Assembly: GCF_004331735.1 (NCBI RefSeq)
Contig: NZ_SJSO01000003.1
Location: forward strand, 62,001-126,000
Direction: 5' to 3'
Source: Pedobacter psychrodurus
Lineage (GTDB): Bacteria; Bacteroidota; Bacteroidia; Sphingobacteriales; Sphingobacteriaceae
Length of the DNA: 64,000 nucleotides
Part shown: piece after piece, positions 9,888-20,200 of the stretch
How positions within the stretch are numbered: position 1 is the first letter of the stretch
How the letters are laid out: each line of letters starts with the position of its first letter
Translations under genes and position numbers: made by a program
The notes under the pieces: model-generated
What the model was told of the DNA's origin: nothing
Databases searched by the model: none
Seen by the model: the letters and a program-made list of their open reading frames with translations, nothing else

Positions 9888-12641
9888 ATGATAAAAAAAC
9901 TCTTTTTGATAGTTGCTATTACTTTTCTTACACAAAGTATCCATGCACAGGAAACACAGTACCAATATTTATCGGGAAAAGATAAGGACCATACCGTCGC
10001 CTGGGATTTCTTCATAAATACAGGGATGAAAAGTGGGCATTGGGATAAAATACAGGTGCCATCCAACTGGGAACAACAAGGTTTCGGTACCTATAACTAT
10101 TATAAAGATACCCAAAACCCTGAAGAAACCGGCCAATATAAATACAAATTTAAGGTTGCTAAAAGCAATGCCGGTAAAGAGATTTTTATCGTTTTTGAAG
10201 CCGCAATGACAGAGGCAGAAGTAAAAATTAACGGAAAATCAGCCGGGCCAATCCATCAGGGCGGGTTTTATACTTTTCAATACAACATAACAACATTATT
10301 AAATTTTGAAGGCGAAAACCTGCTCGAAGTAAAGGTAAGTAAGCAGTCAGCCGATAAATCGGTAAATAATGCAGAGCGGAAAGCAGATTTCTGGCTTTTT
10401 GGAGGGATTTTTAGACCGGTGTACCTTAAAATTTTACCAAAAGCACATGTAGACAGAATTGCAATCGATGCAAAAGCAAATGGAACGTTTAACCTCGATG
10501 CTTACACCGCAAATGCACCTGTAGGTTCAGTTTTAAAAGCCCAGGTGCAAAAACTAAGCGGCGAAAAGATTGGACTGGACATATCTTCGAGGATTACAGA
10601 TTTAGATAAAGCAACAACAATAAAAGGTCAGTTTAAAGATATAAACCTTTGGAATCCGGAATCTCCAAATTTATACCAGGTGATTGTTTCTTTAAGCGAT
10701 GCCAATGGTAAACTAATCCACCGCATAAAACAAAAATTTGGTTTCCGGACGGCAGAACTTCGTCCACAGGATGGTTTTTATGTCAACAATAAAAAAGTAA
10801 TATTTAAAGGGGTTAACAGGCACAGCGAATGGCCTGAATCGGGCAGGACTTTAAGCAAAGCGCTTAACATTGAAGATGTAAAACTGATTAAGGAGATGAA
10901 TATGAACGCCGTTCGTATGTCCCATTATCCACCAGATCCCAGCTTTTTAGATGCCTGCGATTCTTTAGGGTTATTCGTGATAAATGAATTAACGGGCTGG
11001 CAGGCGAAATACGATACCGAAGTAGGCACAAAACTCGTAAAAGAACTTGTGGTTCGTGATGTTAACCACCCCTCAATTGTAATGTGGGCAAATGGAAACG
11101 AAGGCGGCTTTAACTTTGATTTAGATCACCTATATGCAAAATACGATAACCAGAGCCGTTTGGTTATCCACCCGTGGGAGCGGTTTAATGGTACCGATAC
11201 CAAGCATTATCCAGATTACAATTATGTGGTAAACACAACTTTATATGGTACGGATGTGTTTTTCCCAACCGAATTTATGCATGGGCTGCATGATGGCGGG
11301 CATGGTGCCGGTTTAGATGATTTTTGGTCGATGATGATGAAACACCCTTATGCGGCAGGTGGTTTTTTATGGTCTTTTGCCGATGAAGGTGTAACCCGTT
11401 TAGATCGGAATGGCGAAATGGATATCCAGGGCAATGCAGCACCCGATGGCATTTTAGGTCCGCACCGCGAAAAGGAAGGCAGTTTTTACACCATAAAAGA
11501 AATCTGGTCGCCCGTTCAAATTACGCTAAAAGATTTACCTGTTAATTTTGATGGCAAAATAGCGGTAGAAAACCAGTATGCTTTCACAAACCTAAACCAA
11601 TGCAGTTTTGAATGGCGTTTGGCAAAATTACCTGCTGCGGGAACAAACAACATGGCTAAAGTTAGCGCATCAGGCCAACTAAAAGGCATCGGTTTACTGC
11701 CCGGTGAAAAAAGCTTTTTGACTATCCCGCTTCCTGCAAACTGGACAAGTAACGATGTTTTATACCTAACCGCGTTTGACCCTTATAAAAAAGAACTTTT
11801 TACCTGGAGTTGGCCGGTTAAAATGCCGGTTGCCCCTGTAGCTACCGGTACCGCTGCAAAATCAAAAATAGAGTTTATGGAAACCAATAAAGCATTAACC
11901 TTAAAAGTTGATGGTATCATTTACCTTTTCGATAAAAAAACAGGTTACATCCAAAGCGTTACGAATAGCAAATCTGAGATTTCGCTTTCAGGTGGGCCGG
12001 CTTTGGCAGGCGTTAAATGCGAGTTGAAGGATTTTAAGCATTACACATCCGGCGAAGATTACATCCTGGAACCAGTATATAACAGCGAAGCTAAATTCAA
12101 GGTGAAATGGATTTTCTCATCGGGCAAGCAGGTAAAGCTCGATTATGAATATGCTACCCAGGGTGAGGTAGATTTTATGGGCATTACCTTCAATTACCCT
12201 GAAGCAAATATTACCGGTATGGCATGGGAAGGAAATGGTCCTTACCGGGTTTGGAAAAACAGGTTGAAGGGTACAAGTTTTGGGGTATGGGATACTGGTT
12301 TTAATAATACCATAACCGGCGAAAGCTGGAAATACCCCGAGTTTAAAGGCTATTACGCTAATATTTACTGGGTAACGATAAAAAATAAACAAGCTCCTTT
12401 TACGGTTTACACCTCGAAAAAGAATACGTTTTTTCAAATGTTAAAACCGCAGAAAGCCGCCGGGGCGACTAATAATAATACCACACCGGCATTTCCTGAT
12501 GGCGATTTAGGGTTCTTAGATGCCATAAGTCCTATCGGAACTAAATTTCAATCTGCAGATAAACTTGGTCCGCAAAGTCAGAAAAATATGCAACTGAATT
12601 ATAGCTGGAACAAGGGCAGCCTTTGGTTCGATTTTAAATAA
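9888..12641 (+). CDS. GH2 beta-galactosidase-like enzyme with C-terminal small-chain-type domain
   Basis: Second GH2 enzyme, different from its neighbour. I choose the ATG at 9888 rather than an upstream in-frame ATG at 9837, because it gives a normal signal peptide (MIKKLFLIVAITFL to IHAQ). Order: jelly roll (VPSNWEQQGFGTYNYYK), Ig-like domain, TIM barrel (KKVIFKGVNRHSEWPESG), then a long beta-rich C-terminus like the Bgal small-N domain (MAWEGNGPYRVWKNRLKG). Catalytic residues by motif are Glu405 (ANGNEGG) and Glu462 (FPTEFMHG). The barrel segment RMSHYPPDPSFLDACDSLGL is typical of GH2. It likely removes beta-galactosyl, or a related beta-linked, residues in the periplasm. Confidence 0.86.
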   Translation: MIKKLFLIVAITFLTQSIHAQETQYQYLSGKDKDHTVAWDFFINTGMKSGHWDKIQVPSNWEQQGFGTYNYYKDTQNPEETGQYKYKFKVAKSNAGKEIFIVFEAAMTEAEVKINGKSAGPIHQGGFYTFQYNITTLLNFEGENLLEVKVSKQSADKSVNNAERKADFWLFGGIFRPVYLKILPKAHVDRIAIDAKANGTFNLDAYTANAPVGSVLKAQVQKLSGEKIGLDISSRITDLDKATTIKGQFKDINLWNPESPNLYQVIVSLSDANGKLIHRIKQKFGFRTAELRPQDGFYVNNKKVIFKGVNRHSEWPESGRTLSKALNIEDVKLIKEMNMNAVRMSHYPPDPSFLDACDSLGLFVINELTGWQAKYDTEVGTKLVKELVVRDVNHPSIVMWANGNEGGFNFDLDHLYAKYDNQSRLVIHPWERFNGTDTKHYPDYNYVVNTTLYGTDVFFPTEFMHGLHDGGHGAGLDDFWSMMMKHPYAAGGFLWSFADEGVTRLDRNGEMDIQGNAAPDGILGPHREKEGSFYTIKEIWSPVQITLKDLPVNFDGKIAVENQYAFTNLNQCSFEWRLAKLPAAGTNNMAKVSASGQLKGIGLLPGEKSFLTIPLPANWTSNDVLYLTAFDPYKKELFTWSWPVKMPVAPVATGTAAKSKIEFMETNKALTLKVDGIIYLFDKKTGYIQSVTNSKSEISLSGGPALAGVKCELKDFKHYTSGEDYILEPVYNSEAKFKVKWIFSSGKQVKLDYEYATQGEVDFMGITFNYPEANITGMAWEGNGPYRVWKNRLKGTSFGVWDTGFNNTITGESWKYPEFKGYYANIYWVTIKNKQAPFTVYTSKKNTFFQMLKPQKAAGATNNNTTPAFPDGDLGFLDAISPIGTKFQSADKLGPQSQKNMQLNYSWNKGSLWFDFK

Positions 12642-12659
12642 ACAGTACAAAATAAATAC

Positions 12660-14825
12660 ATGAATAAGAAAATAACAGGCTTCGTTGGGAGTGCTTTAAT
12701 GTTCTCGGTACTAACCGTGACTGCACAAAATTTGTTTAATCCGGCAACTGAAGCAAAAATAAACGCATTAATTAAAAAAATGACGCTCGAAGAAAAAGTA
12801 GGTATGCTGCATGCAAATTCTTCTTTTACCTCGGCAGGCGTAAAACGTTTAGGGATTCCCGAAATGGTTACTTCCGATGGGCCTCATGGTGTTCGTCTGG
12901 AGCATGGCAGAGGCTGGACACCCTTAAAAAATGTGAATGATGCCGGAACGTATTTACCAACCGGAAATACCCTTGCTGCAACATGGAATCCCAAATTAGG
13001 ATACGATTTTGGTGCGGTTTTAGGCAGTGAAGCTAAATTTAGAGGAAAAGATGTAATCCTCGGACCTGGTATTAACATTATCCGTTCGCCTTTAAACGGC
13101 CGGAATTTCGAGTACCAGAGCGAAGACCCTTACCTGGTTGCGCAAATGGCGGTGGGTTATATCAAAGGGGTACAGGATCAGGGTGTTTCAGCATCGTTAA
13201 AACACTTTGCAGCCAATAACGAAGAAGTTGATAGGGGAACAGTAAACGTAGAAATGAGTGAACGGGCCCTGCGTGAAATTTACTTGCCTGGTTTTGAGGC
13301 AGCGGTTAAAAAAGGACAGGTAAATACCGTAATGGGTGCTTATAATAAATTTAGGGGGCAATACGCAACTGAAAACAAATACCTGATCAACGATATCCTT
13401 AAAGGTGAATGGGGATTTAAAGGTTTGGTGATGAGCGATTGGGGAGCGGTACACAATACCATGGAAGCACTCGAAAACGGAACCGATTTAGAGATGGGTT
13501 CCGACCTGGGCACACCTCCTTTAAAATACAGTCAGTTTTTTCTTGGTGATACGGTAATTACGCTGGTAAAAAACGGTAAAGTTCCTGTGGCTTTAATCGA
13601 TGATAAAGTGCGACGCATTTTGAGGGTGATGTTTAAAACCAATATGATTGGTGCAAAACGTACCGCAGGTGCATATAATACCAAAGCGCATCAACAAACG
13701 GCTTTAAAGGTCGCCGAAGAAGGAATTGTATTGCTGAAAAATGAGGATAATGTACTTCCATTAGCCAAAGGAAAAATTAAGAGTATAGCCATTATTGGTC
13801 AAAATGCCGATCGGGAAAATGCCATGGGCGGCGGAAGCTCGCAAGTTAAGGCCAAATATGAAATCACCCCTTTACAAGGCATTAAAAATTTATTGGGTAG
13901 TAGCGTAAATGTACAATATGCGCAGGGATATAAAATTGCACGCAAGCAACAGGCCGATTCGGCTTTGATTAATGAAGCAGTTAAAATTGCCGCTAATGCA
14001 GACGCAGCCATAATTTTTTGCGGATGGACGCATGGCTACGATTACACCAAATGGGATGATAATGCTTATGATGCCGAAGGTGTAGATAAGCCAGATATGG
14101 ACATGCCTTTCGGCCAAAACGAATTGATAAAAGTAGTTTTAAAGGCGAATCCCAAAACAATCATTGTGCTAATGGGCGGTGGCCCGATAGATATGCGCGA
14201 ATGGGTAGGTAAGAGTAAAGCCATTATTGAAGGTTGGTACCCAGGCATGGAAGGTGGTACAGCCCTGGCCAAAGTTATTTTTGGTGAAGTAAATCCTTCA
14301 GGCAAACTCCCGATGACTTTTCCTAAAAAACTGCAGGATTCTCCAGCACATAAACTTGGCGAGTTTCCAGGTGTAAATGGCGTTGTACATTACAAAGAAG
14401 ATATTTTTGTAGGTTACCGTTATTTCGATACCTATAAAGTTGAACCACAGTTTGCGTTTGGTCATGGCTTATCTTACACCACTTTTAACTATGAAAATGC
14501 AGCTATCCAAAGAACAGGTGAGAAGCAGGTTACGGCCTCCGTTACCCTTAAAAACACAGGTAAAAGAGATGGTGCCGAAGTGGTACAGTTTTATGTAGAA
14601 CCCATCAATCCAAGTGTGCCCAGGCCACGTAAAGAATTGAAAGGATTTGAAAAAGTTTTCTTAAAGGCAGGTGAAACCAAAACGATAAAGGTTATACTGA
14701 ATAAAGATGCCTTTTCTTATTACGACGACAAAAAGAAAACCTGGGTTGCCGATAATGGCGAATATCTGATTGCAATTGGTAACTCATCAAAAGATATCCA
14801 GGTAAGCAGAACACTTTTATTATAA
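12660..14825 (+). CDS. GH3 beta-glycosidase (glucosidase/xylosidase type)
   Basis: Three-domain GH3 enzyme of 721 residues with a signal peptide ending VTAQ. The N-terminal TIM barrel carries KHFAANNEEVDRGTV and the nucleophile Asp260 in VMSDWG. The alpha/beta sandwich follows (AIIEGWYPGMEGGTALA, NPSGKLPMTFPKK), then the C-terminal Fn3-like domain (YVEPINPSVPRPRKELKGF). GH3 specificity (glucose, xylose, arabinose) cannot be settled by eye. It follows the GH2 gene by 18 bases and is the last confident gene of unit A. A short possible remnant and a GC-rich hairpin follow. Confidence 0.9.
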   Translation: MNKKITGFVGSALMFSVLTVTAQNLFNPATEAKINALIKKMTLEEKVGMLHANSSFTSAGVKRLGIPEMVTSDGPHGVRLEHGRGWTPLKNVNDAGTYLPTGNTLAATWNPKLGYDFGAVLGSEAKFRGKDVILGPGINIIRSPLNGRNFEYQSEDPYLVAQMAVGYIKGVQDQGVSASLKHFAANNEEVDRGTVNVEMSERALREIYLPGFEAAVKKGQVNTVMGAYNKFRGQYATENKYLINDILKGEWGFKGLVMSDWGAVHNTMEALENGTDLEMGSDLGTPPLKYSQFFLGDTVITLVKNGKVPVALIDDKVRRILRVMFKTNMIGAKRTAGAYNTKAHQQTALKVAEEGIVLLKNEDNVLPLAKGKIKSIAIIGQNADRENAMGGGSSQVKAKYEITPLQGIKNLLGSSVNVQYAQGYKIARKQQADSALINEAVKIAANADAAIIFCGWTHGYDYTKWDDNAYDAEGVDKPDMDMPFGQNELIKVVLKANPKTIIVLMGGGPIDMREWVGKSKAIIEGWYPGMEGGTALAKVIFGEVNPSGKLPMTFPKKLQDSPAHKLGEFPGVNGVVHYKEDIFVGYRYFDTYKVEPQFAFGHGLSYTTFNYENAAIQRTGEKQVTASVTLKNTGKRDGAEVVQFYVEPINPSVPRPRKELKGFEKVFLKAGETKTIKVILNKDAFSYYDDKKKTWVADNGEYLIAIGNSSKDIQVSRTLLL

Positions 14826-14843
14826 TTTTTTATCCTGCTGAAA

Positions 14844-15002
14844 ATGAAAAAGTACCTGTCGGTTTTTTGCTTTTTTGTATCGCAGCTACTTACCTCAAGG
14901 CGATTAGCAAAAGGTTTTGACGAGGAAGGCCTGTACGGAATAATATATGATGAAACCACAGTACAATATGTACTGAACATGATGGAATTGGTGATCAGGT
15001 AA
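14844..15002 (+). pseudogene. 52-residue ORF, possible remnant of an exported protein
   Basis: ATG at 14844, stop at 15000-15002. The first 17 residues (MKKYLSVFCFFVSQLLT) look like the start of an export signal. The rest (GFDEEGLYGIIYDETTVQYV) is acidic and soluble-looking, but too short to be an enzyme, and no recognisable cleavage site joins the two. It lies 18 bases after the GH3 gene on the same strand. Either it is a small uncharacterised peptide or, more likely, what is left of a longer secreted-protein gene at the end of the operon. No family recognised. Confidence 0.35.
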
Positions 15003-15338
15003 CACTTTATTTAATCAAAACTAATAGCTGCAATTGTGGGGCAGACCGCTGATCTGCCCCTGCATAAAATGATAACAAAAATCATAATATGTATCTTAAT
15101 GATCAAAATGTACATTTTTAAATCGCTATATCAGCGCTAGATTTATCGTTCTACACTAATGCTTATTAGTTGATAACCAAATAGAACGTTTATGAATATC
15201 CTTATGTCTGTTTATCTTTTAAGAAAGAGCCAATCTTTTTTTAATGGTAAATGCTCCAAAGTATCTGATTTGTCAGCCCATTCCATTGTAAGTTCTATCA
15301 CTAACAGCATCCGGTAGGTAACTTCAATTGTATGGGAT
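15003..15338. other. gene-free gap between unit A and the FecI gene
   Basis: 336 bases without a supportable gene. It holds one strong GC-rich hairpin near its left end (listed separately) and otherwise AT-rich sequence that must contain the promoter of the sigma-factor gene. I could not pick out a convincing Bacteroidota -33/-7 pair. Confidence 0.5.
15038..15060 (+). terminator. GC-rich hairpin, candidate end of unit A transcript
   Basis: Perfect 8-bp stem GGGGCAGA/TCTGCCCC with a 7-base loop, 36 bases after the small ORF. There is no U-tract after it, so it may be a processed or attenuating hairpin rather than a classical intrinsic terminator. It is the most GC-rich palindrome in this gap. 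Confidence 0.45.
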
Positions 15339-15923
15339 ATGAAATTTGGAAAAGAAATTGATAGCGAAACCTTAATCCGGGTAAGGGAAGGAGATGAGAC
15401 TGCTTTTCGGATGGTTTATGATACCTATAGTGCACGGTTGTACAACTTTGCATACCGTTTTGTTAAAAATAAGGAACTGAGCGAAGAAATTGTACAGGAA
15501 ACGCTCCTTAATCTATGGACAAGCAGACATAGGCTCGATGAGAGATATAACATGGGTTCTTATTTGATTACCATTACCAAAAGACTCTCCTTGAATATAA
15601 TAAGGAATCAATATACCTCAAACATAGCCTTGGATAAAATTGGATCATACAGGATCTGCAACAGCAATGAAACAGAAAATGAGGTAATCTATAATGATCT
15701 GTCTAATTATGCAGAGCGGATGGTAACCAAACTGCCTGATAAGCAACAAGAAGCTTTTCGGATGAGCCGTTTTCAGGGATTGTCGCATCTGCAGATCGCC
15801 CAGGAAATGCAGGTCTCAGAAAATACAATCAAAAACCATATTACTGCTGCATTAAAAACATTAAGGCTGCGTTTTAAAGGTGCCGATGTTTTTCTGTTTT
15901 TGCTTTACTTTCTTTTAAAATAA
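15339..15923 (+). CDS. ECF RNA polymerase sigma factor (FecI-like, PUL-associated)
   Basis: 194-residue sigma-70 family protein of ECF type. Region 2 lies about residues 12-75 (GDETAFRMVYDTYSARLYNFAYRF... EEIVQETLLNLW) and region 4 about 130-185 (LPDKQQEAFRMSRFQGLSHLQIA... SENTIKNHI, a helix-turn-helix). The C-terminus is hydrophobic (FLFLLYFLLK), as in many Bacteroidota members. It stands at the head of unit B, with the anti-sigma FecR gene 202 bases downstream and an STN-containing SusC after that. This is the standard trans-envelope switch in which substrate binding at SusC frees this factor to transcribe the locus. Confidence 0.93.
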   Translation: MKFGKEIDSETLIRVREGDETAFRMVYDTYSARLYNFAYRFVKNKELSEEIVQETLLNLWTSRHRLDERYNMGSYLITITKRLSLNIIRNQYTSNIALDKIGSYRICNSNETENEVIYNDLSNYAERMVTKLPDKQQEAFRMSRFQGLSHLQIAQEMQVSENTIKNHITAALKTLRLRFKGADVFLFLLYFLLK

Positions 15924-15927
15924 AAAA

Positions 15928-15938
15928 AACTAACCAAA
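15928..15938 (+). promoter_or_regulatory. AACTAACCAAA leader element, copy 1
   Basis: 11-base element immediately after the sigma-factor stop. An ATG at 15941 just downstream opens a 21-codon frame (MALSGLIGQCHQSMAS...) with no recognisable homology. Identical copies lie at 16051 and 17132. Function unknown. Confidence 0.4.
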
Positions 15939-16050
15939 ATATGGCCTTATCAGGCTTAATCGGGCAATGCCATCAATCAATGGCTTCCGCTGAAAATAAA
16001 TTTTGATAAGCACTAGTACCTGCCGGCCTCTGGCGTGTATTACTTATATA

Positions 16051-16061
16051 AACTAACCAAA
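16051..16061 (+). promoter_or_regulatory. AACTAACCAAA leader element, copy 2
   Basis: Identical to the copies at 15928 and 17132. It lies 63 bases before the GTG start of the FecR gene, in the sigma/anti-sigma gap. Confidence 0.4.
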
Positions 16062-16124
16062 TTAAAACGCCATTAAAGCAGTCAGGCTCCCGAAGTTCCA
16101 GCTGGTTTAATCAATAATGACAAC

Positions 16125-17132
16125 GTGGAGGAAGAATACATCTATAACCTTTTAAAAAAGTTTGTAACCAACAGTCTCAGTGATGCTGAATTTTTGGTGT
16201 TTAAAGAAATTATTGGTAATCCAGCGTACGCACCTGTAATTGATCGGTTAATGGATAACGAATGGGAAACCCTTCAATCAGGAATTGATTTTTCTAAGTT
16301 GCAGTCTGAAATCCTTTATCAAAAAATTACTGCAGATCAGCGTTATAAACCTTCAAATAAGGATAAACCGACATATTTCAATACAATAACAACGAAACTA
16401 CTATGGGCAGCATGTTTGTGTATAACACTCACATCGGTTATATGGATGGTAAGCTATTACCAGAAACCTGTATCTGCAGCATATATACTTTATAAAGCGC
16501 CATTGGGCCAGCGCATTTCCAGATCTCTTCCTGATGGATCGAAAGTATGGCTAAATGCAGGGAGTACGGTACGCATCAATAAAAATTTTAGTAGAAAAAT
16601 AAGAGAAGTTTACTTGCAGGGAGAGGCCTTTTTCGATGTCGTACACGAAGAGGATAGACCCTTTCTAATCCATACTGGTGAAATAACCACACAGGTATTG
16701 GGCACTGCATTTAATGTTAGCGCTTATCCTCAAAAAGAAATCAGTATAGTGGTGTCAAGGGGCCTTGTTGGAGTTAAAGATGAGCACCGTTTGTTGGGCT
16801 TGGTAAAGCCAGATCAACAGCTAAAATACGATCGAAGAACCAAAACTTCAAGCTCAGTTCATATTGATGCCCGGTTATATACGTCATGGATACACAATGA
16901 GCTCCAGCTAAATAATGTAAGTATGGAAGAGGCCGCTGAAACACTATCCAGATGGTATAATGTTAAGATCCTTTTTAAGGATGAAACGCTAAAAAATAGC
17001 ATGTTCACCGCTTCATTTCCGAATGATGCTCCACTTAAGCAAGTACTGAACATTATCAGCAAAATTAACAGATTCGATTATAAGCTTTCAGCAGATACCT
17101 TATCTATTTACAGATCTGGAGCTGCAAAATAA
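16125..17132 (+). CDS. FecR-family anti-sigma factor
   Basis: Inner-membrane anti-sigma/signal relay of 335 residues. The cytoplasmic N-terminal part spans about residues 1-85. One membrane segment lies near residues 88-108 (LLWAACLCITLTSVIWMV). The periplasmic FecR domain has the hallmark GQRISRSLPDGSKVWLNAGS and YLQGEAFFDV. A C-terminal DUF4974-like domain covers roughly residues 265-330 (NVSMEEAAETLSRWYNVKI), which in the family contacts the STN domain of SusC. The start is GTG at 16125; the nearby ATG at 16117 is out of frame and the frame closes at a stop at 16074. It sits between fecI and the STN-SusC gene, as in the canonical cassette. Confidence 0.92.
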   Translation: MEEEYIYNLLKKFVTNSLSDAEFLVFKEIIGNPAYAPVIDRLMDNEWETLQSGIDFSKLQSEILYQKITADQRYKPSNKDKPTYFNTITTKLLWAACLCITLTSVIWMVSYYQKPVSAAYILYKAPLGQRISRSLPDGSKVWLNAGSTVRINKNFSRKIREVYLQGEAFFDVVHEEDRPFLIHTGEITTQVLGTAFNVSAYPQKEISIVVSRGLVGVKDEHRLLGLVKPDQQLKYDRRTKTSSSVHIDARLYTSWIHNELQLNNVSMEEAAETLSRWYNVKILFKDETLKNSMFTASFPNDAPLKQVLNIISKINRFDYKLSADTLSIYRSGAAK

Positions 17133-17142
17133 ACTAACCAAA
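17132..17142 (+). promoter_or_regulatory. AACTAACCAAA leader element, copy 3
   Basis: Third identical copy, overlapping the FecR stop. It is followed 12 bases later by ATGATG (17155), opening a 10-codon frame (MMRNIHTKPK) that stops well before the SusC start at 17261. Confidence 0.4.
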
Positions 17143-17200
17143 CTAAACAAAAAAATGATGAGAAATATCCACACAAAACCAAAATAGGCCGCAGTAAAAA

Positions 17201-17225
17201 GCCACCATGATTGCGTCATGATGGC
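17201..17225 (+). promoter_or_regulatory. hairpin in the 5' leader of the unit B susC
   Basis: Inverted repeat GCCACCATGA / TCATGATGGC (10 bp with one C-A mismatch) around the loop TTGCG, ending 35 bases before the SusC ATG. It could be an attenuator, an RNA-stability element or a protein site. No riboswitch class is recognised. Confidence 0.4.
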
Positions 17226-17260
17226 CCTAAATTTAGCATCTGAAGCTTCGTAACCGTCAG

Positions 17261-20200
17261 ATGGAGAATCTTAAAAAACAGTTAAGCTTATTTAAAATCA
17301 AAAGTAAATATATGATAATTTTTACTAAAGGGACCTTTATACCCATTAGCGTACCTAAAAAATATGTTTTATACCTTATGAGATGCACTACTTTGACCAC
17401 TGTTGTTATGTTAGTCTGCGCAAGCATGATCATGGCCAAACCGATCAGCGCTCAGGGTATTAATGAAGTGCAGGTTAGGGTTGCCCAGCTTAATGGCAAC
17501 TTGGCCCTTGCAATAAAAACGGTAGAGGCACAAACAAAATTCCGTTTTGCCTATAAAACTGAAGAGACAGACCATTATCAGATCAGTTTAAAAGCCGGAT
17601 CGAGGTCTTTAGCTAAAACGCTCGATCTGCTGCTGGTTAATACAAACCTAAAATACACAGTCGAAGGAGATTATATCCTGATCTCAGCAAAAGAAAATGT
17701 GGTTAAACCCTTCAAAAAAGCATCAGAAGATATTACCGTAACTGGTGTGGTAAAAGATAAAGGAGGTGTGCTCCCAGGTGTTACGGTTTATCTTAAAAGC
17801 GATCCTAAGCGTGGCGTACAAACCGATGGGAATGGTCGTTATACCATCAAAGTGCCAGCCAATGGTACCCTGGTGTTTAGTATGATAGGCTTCGAAGCCA
17901 GGGAAGCCCAGATCAATGGAGAAGGTACAATTAATATAGAACTTAGCTCAACCGATAACAAACTTGATGAAGTAACAGTTGTGGCCTTCGGTACACAGAA
18001 GAAATCAAGTTTGATCAGTTCCATCACCACAATAAGTCCTAAAGAGCTTAAAGTGCCCTCAAGCAACCTTACAACAGCATTAGCAGGAAGGTTGGCCGGG
18101 GTTATTGCTTATCAGCGTACGGGAGAGCCCGGACAGGATAATGCGGCCTTTTTTATACGTGGCGTTACTACTTTCGGTTATAAAAAAGACCCCTTAATCA
18201 TGATCGATGGTATAGAGGTGAGTGCTACTGATCTGGCTAGGTTACAACCTGATGATATTTCTAGTTTTTCGATCATGAAGGATGCCACAGCCACCTCACT
18301 TTATGGCGCCAGGGGAGCCAATGGTGTAATATTAGTCACGACCAAATCGGGTAAAGAAGGGCCAGCGCGTATATCTGTCCGTTTCGAGAATTCTATATCT
18401 TCCAATACCAAAAAGGTAAATCTGGCAGATCCCATCACCTATATGCAGCTCGGTAACGAAGCCGTACTTACGCGGAATCCTTTAGGAATTCTCCCGTATT
18501 CCCAAAACAAGATCGATAATACCATTGCGGGCTTAAATCCAAATGTATATCCGGCAAATAACTGGATGGATCAGTTGATTAAAGATAGAACCAATAACCA
18601 GAGGTTAAATTTTAATGCCAATGGAGGAGGAACTGTTGCGAAATATTATATCGCAGGTACGCTGAACCAGGATAACGGCATTTTACAAGTCGATCAGAGA
18701 AATAATTACAACAGTAACATAGATCTCAAATCCTATCAGCTGCGCTCCAATGTGAATATCAATATGACAAAAACCAGTGAGGTAATTGTAAGGCTATCTG
18801 GCAGTTTCGACGACTATACAGGTCCAATTGACGGTGGTAGCGGCGTATATTCGAAGATATTGAGATCTAATCCTGTATTGTTTCCGGCTTATTATCCATC
18901 AGAACTCATGCCCAAAACCAACCATATTCTGTTCGGTAACGAGCGTATTAATGGCACCAATTACATTAATCCCTATGCAGATATGATCAAGGGGTATAAA
19001 AACTACTCAAGATCCACTTTGAATGCCCAGTTTGAGTTTAAGCAGGATTTTAAGTTTATTACCCCGGGGCTGAGTGCTAGAGGAATGTTTAATACCTCCA
19101 GATATTCCTTTTTTGATATTTTAAGGAACTATAACCCATACTACTATAGCGCCTCTGGTTACAACAGACTCACAGATACTTACGGGCTAACCAGTTTGAA
19201 CGAAACTTCTGCAACTGAGTATCTTAATTATAGTGAAGGCGTTAAAGATATCAACAGCTCGACCTACATGGAGGCGGCTGTTAACTATAATAAAACAATT
19301 GCCAAAAAACATGAGCTGGCCGGGTTATTGGTTTACCAAAGAAGGAACCAGATCTATGCCAATCAGGGTTCACTCCAAAAATCGCTTCCTTACCGCAACC
19401 AGGGTGTATCCGGAAGATTTACCTATGGCTACGATAACCGTTATCTCGCAGAGCTGAGTTTTGGCTATAATGGTTCTGAAAGGTTTTATAAAACAGAGCG
19501 TTATGGGCTTTTCCCTGCTGCAGGGATTGGATGGTTTGTATCTAACGAAAAGTTCTGGAAACCATTTGAAAAAGTAGTCAGTAAACTGAAACTGAAAGGA
19601 ACATATGGTATTGTAGGTAATGATGCCATAGGCAGCGCTGAGGATCGCTTCTTTTATCTTTCAGAGGTAAACATCAATGACCCTAACAAGGGATTTAACT
19701 TTGGTGAAAACTTTAATGTCTTTAGAAACGGCGTTACCGTAACCCGTTATGACAACCGTGACATTACCTGGGAAACCGCACGTAAGCTAAACCTTGGTTT
19801 TGAGCTGGGACTATTTAACAATTTAGAAATCCAGGCCGATTATTTCACCGAGAACCGAAACAATATTTTAATGGACCGTGCTTCCATTCCATCTACTATG
19901 GGGCTCTCCGCAACACCACGTGCAAATGTTGGCAAGGCCAAGGCTAGTGGGGTTGATATCTCTGCAGATTACAATAAAACTTTTAGCAGTGGTTATTGGT
20001 TGCAGCTCCGTGGTAATTTTACCTATGCGCATAGCGAGTTTACCGCTTATGAAGAACCTCAGTATAATGAGGTTTATAAAACCAGGGTAGGCAAATCGCT
20101 TAACCAGAGGTTTGGTCTCATTGCCGAACGCTTATTTGTAGATCAGGCAGAGGTGAATAACGCTCCTGTACAAACCTATGGTGATTATGGCGCAGGCGAC

